From NCBI GenBank assembly GCA_018816765.1, contig JAHIUX010000031.1, positions 19,790 to 83,789 on the forward strand: DNA of 64,000 nucleotides. The letters are read 5' to 3'. This document shows positions 1 to 9,103 of this stretch, in pieces; within the stretch, counting starts at the first letter, position 1; every line of letters begins with the position of its first letter. The notes under the pieces were generated by a model that saw only the letters and a program-made list of their open reading frames with translations, was not told the DNA's origin and did not search any database. The translations under genes were made by a program, and so were the position numbers. The stretch comes from Bacteroidota bacterium. GTDB lineage: Bacteria > Bacteroidota > Bacteroidia > Bacteroidales > F082.

Positions 1-672
1 TTTTGGACGGACTGAGGCTGGCACACATGAAAAACAAGATAACACGAAAGCATGGTGATTCAAATTAAAAAGTAGCCAATAGAGATTAGTGAGAAGTAAG
101 CGTCAGAAATTAAGTCTATTGGCAGATTTGTTTTCAGAATAAATCACGAAATCAATGCATAAGTAACATTCAAAACGCGTAAATGGATCCTTTATGGATG
201 GTAATTGGCATTCCGGAATTGGACTGTCGCTAAAGGTAAGTTGTTAAGAAATGATTCAGTAAATGCGACCAATGTGAAAATCACTTTTAATCAACACTTT
301 TTTATAAGGTTGATATTATCCACGCTTAGCATTTTAGCAAGTGGCTTTCTTATTGCTTTATTTCCAGGAATAAACGTACTGGCTTTCATGTAAATTCTTG
401 CAGAAATGCTATTATTATTGGGAATAGTTTTATGGCTGGCGATGCAGCGGAAATTTGAAAAAGATAGTCAAAAATACAAATCGTTAATTACTGATATATT
501 TGAAATCCAACAGAATAACATTTGCCAGCTAAAATTTTCAATTACCTGAAATCTTCCGGGACCAGAATCTCTTTATTACTATCATATCAGTAATTAATTG
601 AACAATTGCATTGACATGTTGTTACAATTAGCTATAGGTAATTAAAGATATTAACTTAAAAAGTGAACAATT
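1..672. other. AT-rich stretch without a convincing gene
   Basis: I find no gene I can support here. Two short plus-strand reading frames exist: 205-393 (62 codons, only a TTG start directly after a TAA stop, one hydrophobic segment) and 406-549 (47 codons, ATG start, hydrophobic N-terminus then a charged tail). Both could be remnants of a membrane protein or chance frames. No RNA gene or repeat was recognised. Confidence 0.4.
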
Positions 673-1284
673 ATGAAGCCAAGAACACTATCGATAATTG
701 CAGGTGTCAGCTACCTGATTATTTTCTTTGCTGCAATATTTGCTAATTTCTTCGTACTCGAATCAATTCTAAAAGATCCCCTAACCACTATCCAGGAGAA
801 TCATGTGATTGTAAGATTTGGAATTTTGGCTTTTCTGATTACTGTTGTTTTTGATGTGGTTGTTGCATGGGCTTTATTTGAATTATATAAAAAAAATATT
901 TTATCAGGTCTGAGCACACTGTTCAGAATGATGCATGCTGCCATAATGGGAGTCGCTATATTTGCACTTCCGATTGCAATAGGCTCAAATACTGGTCAAG
1001 AAATTCTGAAACAAGTCGACAATTTTAACATCATATGGCTAATCGGCCTATTCTTTTTTGGAATTCACCTTATACTTTTAGGAATAATCATTGGAAAGCC
1101 AAAAATAATTGCAGTTTTTTTAGTAATTGCAGGAATTATGTATATGGTTGATACAAGTGCTCACTTCTTACTCCAAAACTATGATGAATATGGTTCAATC
1201 TTTTTGGCATTAGTAGCAATCCCAAGTATTGTTGGTGAAATGTCGTTAGCGATTTGGCTTCTCATAAAAGGAGGTAAGGCATAA
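673..1284 (+). CDS. DUF4386 family membrane protein
   Basis: A 203-residue integral membrane protein with about six hydrophobic segments. The opening MKPRTLSIIAGVSYLIIFF, the FELYKK motif near residue 72 and the LFRMMHAAIMG segment match my memory of the DUF4386 family, whose function is unknown. The length is normal for the family. It stands alone, with AT-rich flanks on both sides and no operon partner. The ATG at 673 is the first in frame and begins directly with the conserved N-terminus. Family assignment is fairly sure; the role is unknown. Confidence 0.8.
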   Translation: MKPRTLSIIAGVSYLIIFFAAIFANFFVLESILKDPLTTIQENHVIVRFGILAFLITVVFDVVVAWALFELYKKNILSGLSTLFRMMHAAIMGVAIFALPIAIGSNTGQEILKQVDNFNIIWLIGLFFFGIHLILLGIIIGKPKIIAVFLVIAGIMYMVDTSAHFLLQNYDEYGSIFLALVAIPSIVGEMSLAIWLLIKGGKA

Positions 1285-1624
1285 TATTAAATGATCATTT
1301 GCATTTATTGCATCAGATAGCACGTGGCTTAACCTGAAAAGCGCCAGGAAATAAGTTACATATGCCTTACAACCAAAATAACACATAGACCTGCAGTTGG
1401 CACGATTGAGATGAATACAGCCTGTGTTTTAAACTTTGCTTATCAAAAAAAGTTTGATGCAAAGCTTTAACGTCATAGGGCGGACCATCAAACTGTCAAA
1501 AAACCCTTTTATCTCAACAGAAATAAATACTACGGTTTTCAGTAATCATTGCATTAATAATCCATATATTTATTGCGTAAACAACGCAATCAATGACCAG
1601 TCAAGGACCTGAACCGATTCACGC
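1285..1624. other. Intergenic region, nothing recognised
   Basis: About 340 bases between the DUF4386 and DUF2200 genes. I see no open frame of note, no clear terminator hairpin with a T-run and no tRNA-like fold. The sequence is AT-rich and probably carries the promoter of the downstream gene, but no clear TAnnTTTG element was found. Confidence 0.4.
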
Positions 1625-1984
1625 ATGAACAACAACGACAGCCAGCGCCAACGCATCGCCAAAATATCCTTCGCCACCGTTTACCCGATGTATGTCAGCA
1701 AGGTGGAGAAAAAAGGCCGGACCAAAGCAGAACTGCACCAGTTGATCACGTGGCTGACCGGCTTCAGCGATGAAATGATTAACGTGCTGATCGATGAAAA
1801 CGTAAGCTTTGAAACATTCTTCGAACGCGCTACACTCAACGCCAATGCCAGCCTCATCACCGGAGTGATTTGCGGCTATCGTATCGAAGAAATTTCTGAC
1901 CCCTTGATCCGGCAGGTCAGGTACCTGGATAAACTGGTTGATGAGTTGGCAAAAGGCCGAAAGCTGGAGAAAATCATGCGCTGA
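1625..1984 (+). CDS. DUF2200 family protein
   Basis: A 119-residue soluble protein. The motifs RIAKISFATVYPMYVSKVEKK, GRTKAELHQLITWLTGF and CGYRIEEISDPL are the conserved blocks of DUF2200, a small family of unknown function in many bacteria. The protein is full length for the family and begins at the only suitable ATG. There are no membrane segments or signal peptide, so it should be cytosolic. Its base composition is clearly richer in GC than the preceding gene. It has no evident operon partner. Confidence 0.85.
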   Translation: MNNNDSQRQRIAKISFATVYPMYVSKVEKKGRTKAELHQLITWLTGFSDEMINVLIDENVSFETFFERATLNANASLITGVICGYRIEEISDPLIRQVRYLDKLVDELAKGRKLEKIMR

Positions 1985-2074
1985 TATCCACGTTTATATA
2001 GGAATATTTGGTAAATTTTTCCTTGATATTCCTTCTGAAAAGCACTAATTTTATTCCCTTAATGTCGTCAGTCC

Positions 2075-3277
2075 ATGAAAAGACTTATCCTTCTCCTGGT
2101 GCTTTCAATGTGTATTTCGGCCGTGTACTCACAATGGGTGCAACTAAGCACCGATTTTGAACCCAACTATTCAGTCATTGCCTATGATTCAATGGTCATA
2201 GTTGATGTGTACTCATCTGACAATTACGACCTTGCGATATCAGGTGATGCAGGAGTCACCTGGAATGGAAGCAATCCATTTGAGGGGAGCAGTGGCATCA
2301 TCCCGCTTTTTGCAGGCAAGGACTGGGTATATGCCTGCACCCGGAATGGTGTTTTTCGTTCCGGCAAAGCAAGCCTGAGCTGGAGCAGCTACAACGAGGG
2401 TTTGCCCTCAAACATCATACGCCTTGTCGGAAAGGACAGCACCTTGCTTGCTTATAACAGCCACAACCTGTTCATCAGGCACCTGGCCGATACTTCCTGG
2501 CTGGCCTTACCCGATAATATTCCGCAAGACTTTATCTCAGGCCTTGCCTATGATGGAAGCACCATTGCACTGGCCGGCTCGAACGGGGTATGCGATAGCG
2601 ACGATTTGGGCGCAAGCTGGAACGTTTGGCAAGGACTTCAATTCACCACAGGTATTGTCATGATCAAGGGCGATACCATTATCCATGCTTCGCCTGGCGG
2701 TGTCACAAGTAAACTCATTTCGAGCGGAACAATCGCAAATGTTTCTTCCGGACTGACCAAGTTATGGACGCCACCGCCAGGATGGGATTATTACGGCACT
2801 TTCGAAGCCTTTCATCCCATTGGTGATAACATATTTTTGTGCGGAGAAACAGGCGTATACAAACTAAATGACCAGGTTTGGCATTGGGGACAAACAGGAC
2901 TTGGTTACGCTTCTGCACTTACCGATAACGGGACCAGCCTTTTTGCAGCAACAGGAGGTAGTGGAATATGGGGCAGGCCGCTTGATCAGCTGATTCTTTC
3001 TGCCACTGAGCTTTACCATGAAAGCGGTTCAATCAGGGTTTATCCAAATCCGGCTTCAGGCAATGCACGGATTGATATCGTTCTTAGTGAAAAGCAGGCA
3101 ATGAGCCTTTCTATGCTAACTCTGAATGGACAGCTGGTAAGGATTGTGGGTGCAGGCACTTTGGACAAAGGGCCTCACTCATTTGAGGTGAATTGTGCTG
3201 AATTATCTGCAGGAGTTTATGCACTGATCCTTCGGTCGGTGAGCGAATTCACAGCCATGAAGCTTGTTGTTCAATAA
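2075..3277 (+). CDS. Secreted protein with T9SS type A sorting domain
   Basis: A 400-residue exported protein. Residues 1-19 form a Sec signal peptide (MKRLILLLVLSMCISAVYS). The middle has repeated segments with S-x-D-x-G-x-x-W character (DAGVTWNG, DDLGASWNVW), suggesting a beta-propeller of BNR/sialidase-like repeats. The last 80 residues, from RVYPNPASG to KLVVQ, are a type A C-terminal sorting domain, so the protein should cross the outer membrane by the type IX secretion system and be anchored or released at the surface. The ligand or activity is not evident. It converges on the DHFR-like gene with 26 bases between the stops. Confidence 0.85.
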   Translation: MKRLILLLVLSMCISAVYSQWVQLSTDFEPNYSVIAYDSMVIVDVYSSDNYDLAISGDAGVTWNGSNPFEGSSGIIPLFAGKDWVYACTRNGVFRSGKASLSWSSYNEGLPSNIIRLVGKDSTLLAYNSHNLFIRHLADTSWLALPDNIPQDFISGLAYDGSTIALAGSNGVCDSDDLGASWNVWQGLQFTTGIVMIKGDTIIHASPGGVTSKLISSGTIANVSSGLTKLWTPPPGWDYYGTFEAFHPIGDNIFLCGETGVYKLNDQVWHWGQTGLGYASALTDNGTSLFAATGGSGIWGRPLDQLILSATELYHESGSIRVYPNPASGNARIDIVLSEKQAMSLSMLTLNGQLVRIVGAGTLDKGPHSFEVNCAELSAGVYALILRSVSEFTAMKLVVQ

Positions 3278-3303
3278 GCTGGTCATTCCGGTGCCAGCCG
3301 GAT

Positions 3304-3837
3304 TTACTTCACCCCTTCGTATTGTAGTTGTACAAGGCCGGTTTCATAATTCCTGCAGTTGATCAGTTTGAGTTGCCTGGCCGGAAACCCAGCATCGAAA
3401 AGCCGTGTTCCTTTGCCAAGCAAAATGGGAATAATGGAAATAGTGATTGCATCAATCAGCTGTTCTTTCAACAACAGCTGCACAATTTCAGCGCCACCGT
3501 CAACGAAGATATTTTTTCCCTCGTGTGCGCGTATCCTTTCCACCAGCGCCGACACAGGTCCGGAATAAAACCGGACATTCCCATGGCCCGGCCTCTCCTT
3601 CCTCGTGATAACCCAGGTCTCCATGTCTTCATGAGGAAAAACACCCACCTGTTTCATCACCCAATCGTAAGTCTTCCGACCGATGATAACTGTGTCAACA
3701 GTCGATAAAAAGGCTTCGTAGCCATAATCTTCACCTTCCTTTGAAACAAGCGATAAAAAATCCAGGTTGTCGTCTGGCGCGGCTATATAGCCATCGAGGC
3801 TCATCGCGATATAAAGACATAGTTTTCGGTCCGCCAT
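3304..3837 (-). CDS. Dihydrofolate reductase family protein (RibD C-terminal-like)
   Basis: A 177-residue cytosolic protein of the DHFR/RibD C-terminal fold. Visible landmarks are YIAMSLDGYIA at the N-terminus, IIGRKTYDWVM near residue 53, the nucleotide-binding IFVDGGAEIVQ and the PILLGKGTRLF loop. These proteins bind NADPH and reduce pterin- or pyrimidine-like substrates, but most stand-alone members are uncharacterised. The gene is not near riboflavin or folate genes, so the substrate cannot be inferred. It lies downstream of several secreted-protein genes on the same strand but is 43 bases from the nearest. Confidence 0.85.
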   Translation of the reverse strand: MADRKLCLYIAMSLDGYIAAPDDNLDFLSLVSKEGEDYGYEAFLSTVDTVIIGRKTYDWVMKQVGVFPHEDMETWVITRKERPGHGNVRFYSGPVSALVERIRAHEGKNIFVDGGAEIVQLLLKEQLIDAITISIIPILLGKGTRLFDAGFPARQLKLINCRNYETGLVQLQYEGVK

Positions 3838-3880
3838 TTTTGTTAAGATTATTTACGAATAAGCTGAGTAAGGGCCATCA

Positions 3881-4621
3881 TCAGTGCAGGATTTCCCTGA
3901 TTTTTTCCCAATGCAGTCCTTCGCCAGTCTGCCCGGCTTCGAACCATCCCCTGAAAATCATCAATCCGACATCGGAGTTGATACAATAAAAATAGTCGTC
4001 AGAACCGTCACCATGCGCTTCACAAGCGGAAACGGCATCAGCGGGGATCCCCAATTTGGTAAAATTTGCCTTATCGATCAGGTGTGCATCACCCGGAACA
4101 TTGGCGATGAAGACCTGCCCTTTTTTTCCGAAGACACTGATGTCAGTCGATGGCCTGGCTGCAGCCGTGTTTTTTGCCTGACTACTGTTGTCAGCAGCTT
4201 TGGCCCGAAGCACGAAACCCGTTTGTTGTGATGTTCTCGGATACATAATCACCACCTTACCCTTGCCATTGATTTGCACCCTTTTTACTTCCTGCGACAC
4301 CAGCAACCCATAGGCAGCTGGATAACTTTTCTTGAGGCGTTCCACAGCAGTTTCGCATTCATTCTGTGTTGAATAAGGACCAATATACACACAATACAAG
4401 CGTGCCCCACCCAGGGATGCATAATCAGGAATCCACAGGTAGGCTGCCTTTTCACCAGCCTTCACCAGGGCTTCGGTTTTTGATATGGCTTCTTTTTCAG
4501 TGTGAGCCGATTCGACGTTCACAACATAAAAAGCATCCGTTTGCTGGTGCTGTGCCTCGGCCTCGGGTGCTCCCTGCAGCAAGGCGCTCACAAAAAAGAA
4601 GCAGATCAGGAATTTTTCCAT
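3881..4621 (-). CDS. Exported protein with SPOR-like repeat domain
   Basis: A 246-residue protein with a signal peptide (residues 1-23, ending near AEAQ). Residues 30-112 resemble a SPOR-type fold: FYVVNVESAHTEKEA, then LYCVYIGPYSTQNECETAVERLK, the usual Y-x-V-x-I-G-x-Y plus helix pattern of SPOR domains, which bind denuded peptidoglycan glycans. The C-terminal 90 residues hold cysteines (CEAHGDGSDDYFYC) and a short tail that I do not recognise. The gene precedes nothing co-directional within a few bases except the DHFR-like gene, and it follows the SnoaL-like lipoprotein gene by 13 bases, so the two are probably co-transcribed. Confidence 0.6.
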   Translation of the reverse strand: MEKFLICFFFVSALLQGAPEAEAQHQQTDAFYVVNVESAHTEKEAISKTEALVKAGEKAAYLWIPDYASLGGARLYCVYIGPYSTQNECETAVERLKKSYPAAYGLLVSQEVKRVQINGKGKVVIMYPRTSQQTGFVLRAKAADNSSQAKNTAAARPSTDISVFGKKGQVFIANVPGDAHLIDKANFTKLGIPADAVSACEAHGDGSDDYFYCINSDVGLMIFRGWFEAGQTGEGLHWEKIREILH

Positions 4622-4634
4622 GGCGATGAATGCT

Positions 4635-5171
4635 TTATTTTACGGTTAACTTTATTTCCTCAATCAGCTTCGTTTCGATGCCTGATTTCAGGCTTACCAC
4701 TGTATCTGTCAGGCTATTGGGAATCGTCATCGAAAGCACATACTGGGTGATTTTCCAGCCGTTTTCGTCCTTTTCAAGCACCCCTGATCCACGACACAGC
4801 TTCATCTGGGTTTCGAGCAATTCATCAAACCAGGCCATTTCTCCTGATTTGCTGAAGCTGATGTGCCGCTCGATGGATGTAAAATCCCAGGCTTTTCCCC
4901 TGTCAAAATAGGGTTTCGACCACTGCATGAAATCCTTCTTGTTCCAACGTTCGGTGCCGTCAGTGCCAATAAAGATTGCATCAGCTGCGAAGAAGCCAAA
5001 ATATGCCTCAAAGTTACCAGCAGCAGCGGCCTGGTTAAACTGATCGAGTAAGGTTGCAATTTGTTCTTCCTCTTGTTGTTGTGCTCTATCCCTGGTCTGG
5101 CAGCCTGGCAGGGCCATACTGATCAGAAGAAACGTGCTGAAAAACAGCTGTTTTAACCGCATAACTTGCAT
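4635..5171 (-). CDS. Lipoprotein with SnoaL/NTF2-like domain
   Basis: A 178-residue predicted lipoprotein. The lipobox LISMALPGC places the lipidated cysteine at residue 24. Residues 36-158 show the NTF2/SnoaL-like cone fold: an initial helix IATLLDQFNQAAAAGNFEAY, then FFAADAIFIGTDG, WFDELLETQM and the closing DENGWKITQYVLSMTIP strand. This fold serves as a small-molecule pocket or as a ketosteroid isomerase-like enzyme, and the specific role is not visible. An alternative ATG three codons in (5162) would serve equally. Probably co-transcribed with the downstream SPOR-like gene (13-base gap). Confidence 0.75.
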   Translation of the reverse strand: MQVMRLKQLFFSTFLLISMALPGCQTRDRAQQQEEEQIATLLDQFNQAAAAGNFEAYFGFFAADAIFIGTDGTERWNKKDFMQWSKPYFDRGKAWDFTSIERHISFSKSGEMAWFDELLETQMKLCRGSGVLEKDENGWKITQYVLSMTIPNSLTDTVVSLKSGIETKLIEEIKLTVK

Positions 5172-5322
5172 AAGTGTGTTAATTTGTGTATTACAATCGC
5201 ATCCTGCACCAATGAATGTGCAAGCTTACTAAAAATGCAGCAATGGAGCCCTCTGGCAGAAACGAAAAAATGTTTGCCAGCGTAAATTCAGTCAGAAAGA
5301 AATAACTTATCAGGCTGTGGAA

Positions 5323-6021
5323 TCAATCCTTGACACAGCGGACCGAGTAGCCGTAGTTTTTGTTGTAAAGCTGGTTGGTAACGTCCACATCGTCATTGCC
5401 GATATAACGGATCCAGGCCTGTTGCACATCATATTCGGTCGAAGACCACCAGCAGGCATATTCGCCAAGATAAATATACTGCCCTGTTGCCCTGCGTTCA
5501 CCTGCCGGAAGCGCCTTGAAACCAACTTCGTCAGTAGCCCCTGTGTTGGGACTGAGCCAGTGGGCCGTACCAGTTTCCTTCAGTTTTCCACCTGCAACGC
5601 TTTCGCCACCCAGAAAGCCCGTAAGGGTAGCCCAGTCGGCATCGGTTGGGACGTGCCAGCCACTCGGACATATGTTGCGGCTATCGTGAACGGCGTACCA
5701 GTTATACAGGTGTCCATAAGTTGCACCGTTGGCTGCGCTGTTGTCATAATCGCAGTAAGCTGCGGTTGACAGGGCGCTCCATGCCGTGGCATCTGTTTCA
5801 TTTACAATGGCGGAGCCGTCGCGGAACTTTGTGGTTTTCAAGTCTTCGGCCAACCAGACCTGTGTGCCAATGGTGATTGTGTGATACACATTGCCATCAG
5901 CATCGGTCACGGTGCCCGGTGTAGGATTTGAATCACTGCTTTTCTTGCAGCCGCTGTTCAGCAGCAGAATCATCCCGGTCAATGGGATGAGGAACATCAA
6001 AAAACCCGTTTTCGTTTTCAT
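5323..6021 (-). CDS. FISUMP-domain lipoprotein
   Basis: A 232-residue predicted lipoprotein with lipobox LLLNSGC (Cys25). From residue 40 onward it is a single Fibrobacter succinogenes major paralogous (FISUMP) domain: DADGNVYHTITIGTQVWLA, YGHLYNWYAV, CPSGWHVPTDADW, FKALPAGER, WWSSTE and GYSVRCVKD are the standard blocks. The domain is widespread in surface proteins of Bacteroidota and Fibrobacteres, and no biochemical activity is established. It is probably surface- or periplasm-anchored. Full-length copy, alone on its transcript as far as I can see. Confidence 0.85.
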   Translation of the reverse strand: MKTKTGFLMFLIPLTGMILLLNSGCKKSSDSNPTPGTVTDADGNVYHTITIGTQVWLAEDLKTTKFRDGSAIVNETDATAWSALSTAAYCDYDNSAANGATYGHLYNWYAVHDSRNICPSGWHVPTDADWATLTGFLGGESVAGGKLKETGTAHWLSPNTGATDEVGFKALPAGERRATGQYIYLGEYACWWSSTEYDVQQAWIRYIGNDDVDVTNQLYNKNYGYSVRCVKD

Positions 6022-6392
6022 GAATAATTGCTTTTTAGGAATAAATATGGGAAGGTTAACAGTGAATATTCACGTTCATTTGCTTTCATCCGGACCCGAA
6101 ACAAGCAACAAACCAAGCATTCCAGAAGATCTTACCCGGAACGAAAACAACTCAATGTCAGATTTTTGAAGTAAATTTATGGCAACTGAACAAGCAAAAG
6201 CAAGGAATCTGTGAAATATTTTTTCTCCATTATTTAAAACCTTGCTTTCAGGTAAAAAAACAATGCTAAAACTGGAATCGGATTAGGCTGGACGCGCATA
6301 CACGAAACCCATTCCTGCCGAAAAGCAATGAGCCATGCCTGGAAATGAAAAGGACAACCCAAACAGCGCCGAATTATGACAAAAGTCCTGGC
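6022..6392. other. Intergenic region, nothing recognised
   Basis: About 370 bases between two minus-strand genes. A 92-codon plus-strand frame overlapping this stretch is antisense to the FISUMP gene start and has no homology I recognise. No strong hairpin or repeat was seen. It should contain the promoter of the FISUMP lipoprotein gene and the 3' end of the ppc transcript. Confidence 0.4.
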
Positions 6393-8939
6393 TTAGACTG
6401 AGTTTCGGCTTGCATTGATGTTTCCATACAATGACCTGATGACAATTTTCTCGTAGGTGTCTTTTCTGGCATCTTCATCCCCTATTTTCTGCAATGCATA
6501 TTGCTGAATCACAAGCAGTGGCAGCACTATTTTCTCACGAATCTTAATTGATTCCCGCGAAACAGGTTCTTCCTCCATCAGGGCTTTGTAGCCTGAGATC
6601 AGCAGCAACATTTCCTGCGAAAGCATAAACTCATCATATAGGATCTTCCAGAAGCCACCAAACTGAGCATCGTCGCGCATATAGGCCGTCAGGGCAAAAT
6701 TCGATTTTGAAAGCGACATCATGCTATTAAGTATCAATGTCTTAAAATAAGGAACCTGGTTGAACAGTTTTTTCAGCCCGGCCAGTTTTCCCTGATTCAC
6801 CAGGGTATTGAGGGCTGTGCCGGTTCCAAAATATCCTGGTACGTTTTGTTTCAGCTGGCTCCATGAACCCACAAAAGAAATGGCCCGCAAGTCACTTAAT
6901 TCAAGCTTTTGCTTGTTGCTTCGCTTGCCGGGTCGGCTGCCAATATTGGTTTTTCCATAGTACCGCAGCGTACTTTTTTGCTCGAGGTAGGGAATAAATT
7001 TAGGGTGGGCTTTGAGCGCCTTGTATTTTTCGTAGCTCAGCTGCGCAAGTTCATCGAGGAGTGCACGGTCTTCAGCAGAAATCAGGTTTTCTTTTTCATG
7101 AATCTCGCGCGAAAGGCCAGCTGTGAGCAATTGCTCGCAGTTGTGGCGGAATTGCTCATTTGTGCCATAGCGGCTTGTAATTGTCTGTCCCTGAATGGTC
7201 AACTGGATTTCGTGATTGGCAATGGCATTGGTGTGTGCGGCATAAAAACGGTGAGCCTTGCCTCCTCCGCGTGCCGGAGGGCCACCTCGGCCATCGAAAA
7301 AGACAGCCTTAATGCCGTTCTTATCGCATATGGCTGACAGACGCTCCTTTGTATTAAAGATTGACCAGTTTGCCATCAGGTAGCCACCGTCCTTGGTGCC
7401 ATCGGAAAAGCCAAGCATGATGGTTTGTTTGTTGCCTCGCCTTATGAGGTGTTTCCTATATTCCTCAACGGCAAATAACGCTGTCATACAAGCTGAAGAC
7501 CCGCTCATGCCTTCCATGGTTTCAAATAAAGGAATGATATCGAAGCTGATGTCCTCTTCGCGATAACCACACCACCTGAACAGGGCGAACACAAACAACA
7601 CCGAAAAAGCGTCTTCAGCATTACTGATGATATACCTGTTGCAACCTTCTTCACCATTTTTTTGCTGTATCTCCTTCAGCTGCCTGACATTGCGTATGGT
7701 GTCTTTCACCAGGTCATCCGTCAACAGCTCATCATCGATGGCCGGACTGGTCGAGAGCAGCAGCTTCATCAGTTCAGGCTTTTCAAGCTCATTAAGCGAT
7801 TGCGTGATATGGCCCGACTGCATCAAAACGGCTTCCACCGTGCGATAGTGGATGCTGTGATCCTGCCTGATGTCAAGGCTCGCAAAATGGGTTTTGAAAA
7901 TATTCACCTTGTCAATCAACAGGTCAAGGTCCTTTAGGTACAGCCCGTGATAATGATCGACAACTGCTTCTCTAACCGCTAGCAAGGCTTGCAGAATTTC
8001 ACCTGCTGTCATCAGCACTTCCGGATCGAACATGGTGTTGTACAAGGCGTTGCCTAAGGCATTGAGCGTGTTTTCTGTTTCCTTGAAAGAAAGTTTCAGC
8101 TTCAGGATTTTTACATCATCATAATAGCATTTCATGAGTGTCATTCGCAGTTCGTCGGCCACCAAACGGGTGGTTTCAGCTGTCACAAACGGGTTGCCGT
8201 CACGGTCGCCACCGGGCCAGAATCCCAGCTTGATGATGTCGGTATTGTTGAAGTGAATCCGCCTTACACTTTTCTTAATGGTTGTATACAACTCACCAAT
8301 GGCCTGGTAATACACATAACGCAAAAAATAGATGATGTTTTTTGCTTCATCGAGCGGGGTTGGTTTTTTTGAGTTGATCAGTGAGGTTAATCCAAGCTGC
8401 TGCAGCGTCATATCGATCTGATCGATGTTGTTGCCACCGATATGCGCCCTCAGGGTCTGCATGATGTGCAGCACCGATTGGGGGTAGAATTGTGTTGGAT
8501 GGGCCGTAAACACAATCCTTGCACTGAAAGTTGACAGTTTCTCCCCGATTCTTTCGTGCTCGCTGCGCCTGTCAAGCAATTGAAACAGTTCCTTTACTGA
8601 CAGGCTATTGCTTTGTCGGTGTAAATCTGCGAAGGCGGCATCTTCAACACTGTCAAACAAAACAACCTGACGTTCAACATATTGAATTACCCTGAACATA
8701 AAATCAATCTTTTCCTGCTCGTTGTTAATATGGGCATACGTTTGAAAAAATGTTTCCAGGATATCGCGCGGGTTCTGGCCGGCATCAAGACCCTGTTTGC
8801 TCAGGTGAGCCAAGATCGGGATCAGCAGCCCAATATTGCTTTCCTTGCTGTAAGGAAGTTTCAGAAAAAGGCTGTTGTAGATGTCAAACTTGTTGTTGAC
8901 CAGTTTATTGAAAACACCGATACGTGTTGATTGCGTCAT
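6393..8939 (-). CDS. ppc: Phosphoenolpyruvate carboxylase
   Basis: An 848-residue enzyme that carboxylates phosphoenolpyruvate with bicarbonate to oxaloacetate, replenishing the TCA cycle and feeding fermentative succinate formation. Landmarks in order: FTAHPTQ with the catalytic histidine, GGDRDGNPFVT, the GFSDGTKDGGY block with the active-site lysine, FFDGRGGPPARGGG, and GSRPGKRS. Two places differ from the Escherichia coli type enzyme: the usual FHGRGG is FDGRGG here, and the C-terminus ends NASRNSV instead of the usual NTG. I believe these are features of a Bacteroidota branch but could not verify it. The gene is monocistronic, with about 160 bases upstream to the next gene. Confidence 0.93.
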   Translation of the reverse strand: MTQSTRIGVFNKLVNNKFDIYNSLFLKLPYSKESNIGLLIPILAHLSKQGLDAGQNPRDILETFFQTYAHINNEQEKIDFMFRVIQYVERQVVLFDSVEDAAFADLHRQSNSLSVKELFQLLDRRSEHERIGEKLSTFSARIVFTAHPTQFYPQSVLHIMQTLRAHIGGNNIDQIDMTLQQLGLTSLINSKKPTPLDEAKNIIYFLRYVYYQAIGELYTTIKKSVRRIHFNNTDIIKLGFWPGGDRDGNPFVTAETTRLVADELRMTLMKCYYDDVKILKLKLSFKETENTLNALGNALYNTMFDPEVLMTAGEILQALLAVREAVVDHYHGLYLKDLDLLIDKVNIFKTHFASLDIRQDHSIHYRTVEAVLMQSGHITQSLNELEKPELMKLLLSTSPAIDDELLTDDLVKDTIRNVRQLKEIQQKNGEEGCNRYIISNAEDAFSVLFVFALFRWCGYREEDISFDIIPLFETMEGMSGSSACMTALFAVEEYRKHLIRRGNKQTIMLGFSDGTKDGGYLMANWSIFNTKERLSAICDKNGIKAVFFDGRGGPPARGGGKAHRFYAAHTNAIANHEIQLTIQGQTITSRYGTNEQFRHNCEQLLTAGLSREIHEKENLISAEDRALLDELAQLSYEKYKALKAHPKFIPYLEQKSTLRYYGKTNIGSRPGKRSNKQKLELSDLRAISFVGSWSQLKQNVPGYFGTGTALNTLVNQGKLAGLKKLFNQVPYFKTLILNSMMSLSKSNFALTAYMRDDAQFGGFWKILYDEFMLSQEMLLLISGYKALMEEEPVSRESIKIREKIVLPLLVIQQYALQKIGDEDARKDTYEKIVIRSLYGNINASRNSV

Positions 8940-9063
8940 GGGTAATGGGTGTTAGCAGACCATATTCACATCAATGGAGAAATGATTGGTTAATACATAA
9001 ACATCAAAACGAACTCAATTGTTGACAGCGCCTGCATTTTCAGCGCAACTTACCAGACAGCAT

Positions 9064-9095
9064 AAAAAAAGGCGCTTTCTGTTGCAGAAAGCGCC
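9064..9095 (-). terminator. Rho-independent terminator of the T9SS cargo gene
   Basis: A perfect 11-base-pair stem (9071-9081 with 9085-9095) closed by a TTG loop, followed on the minus strand by seven Ts (9070-9064). It lies just past the stop of the 9104-11191 gene and fits a strong intrinsic terminator. Confidence 0.92.
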
Positions 9096-9103
9096 TGTAG
9101 GGC

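Noticed and set aside
205..549. Two short hydrophobic frames (62 and 47 codons) near the window start
   Set aside because: The first has only a TTG start right after a stop, the second is 47 codons; neither has recognised similarity.
3278..3298. Five-pair hairpin between the convergent T9SS-cargo and DHFR-like genes
   Set aside because: Short stem without a T-run on either strand; not a convincing terminator.
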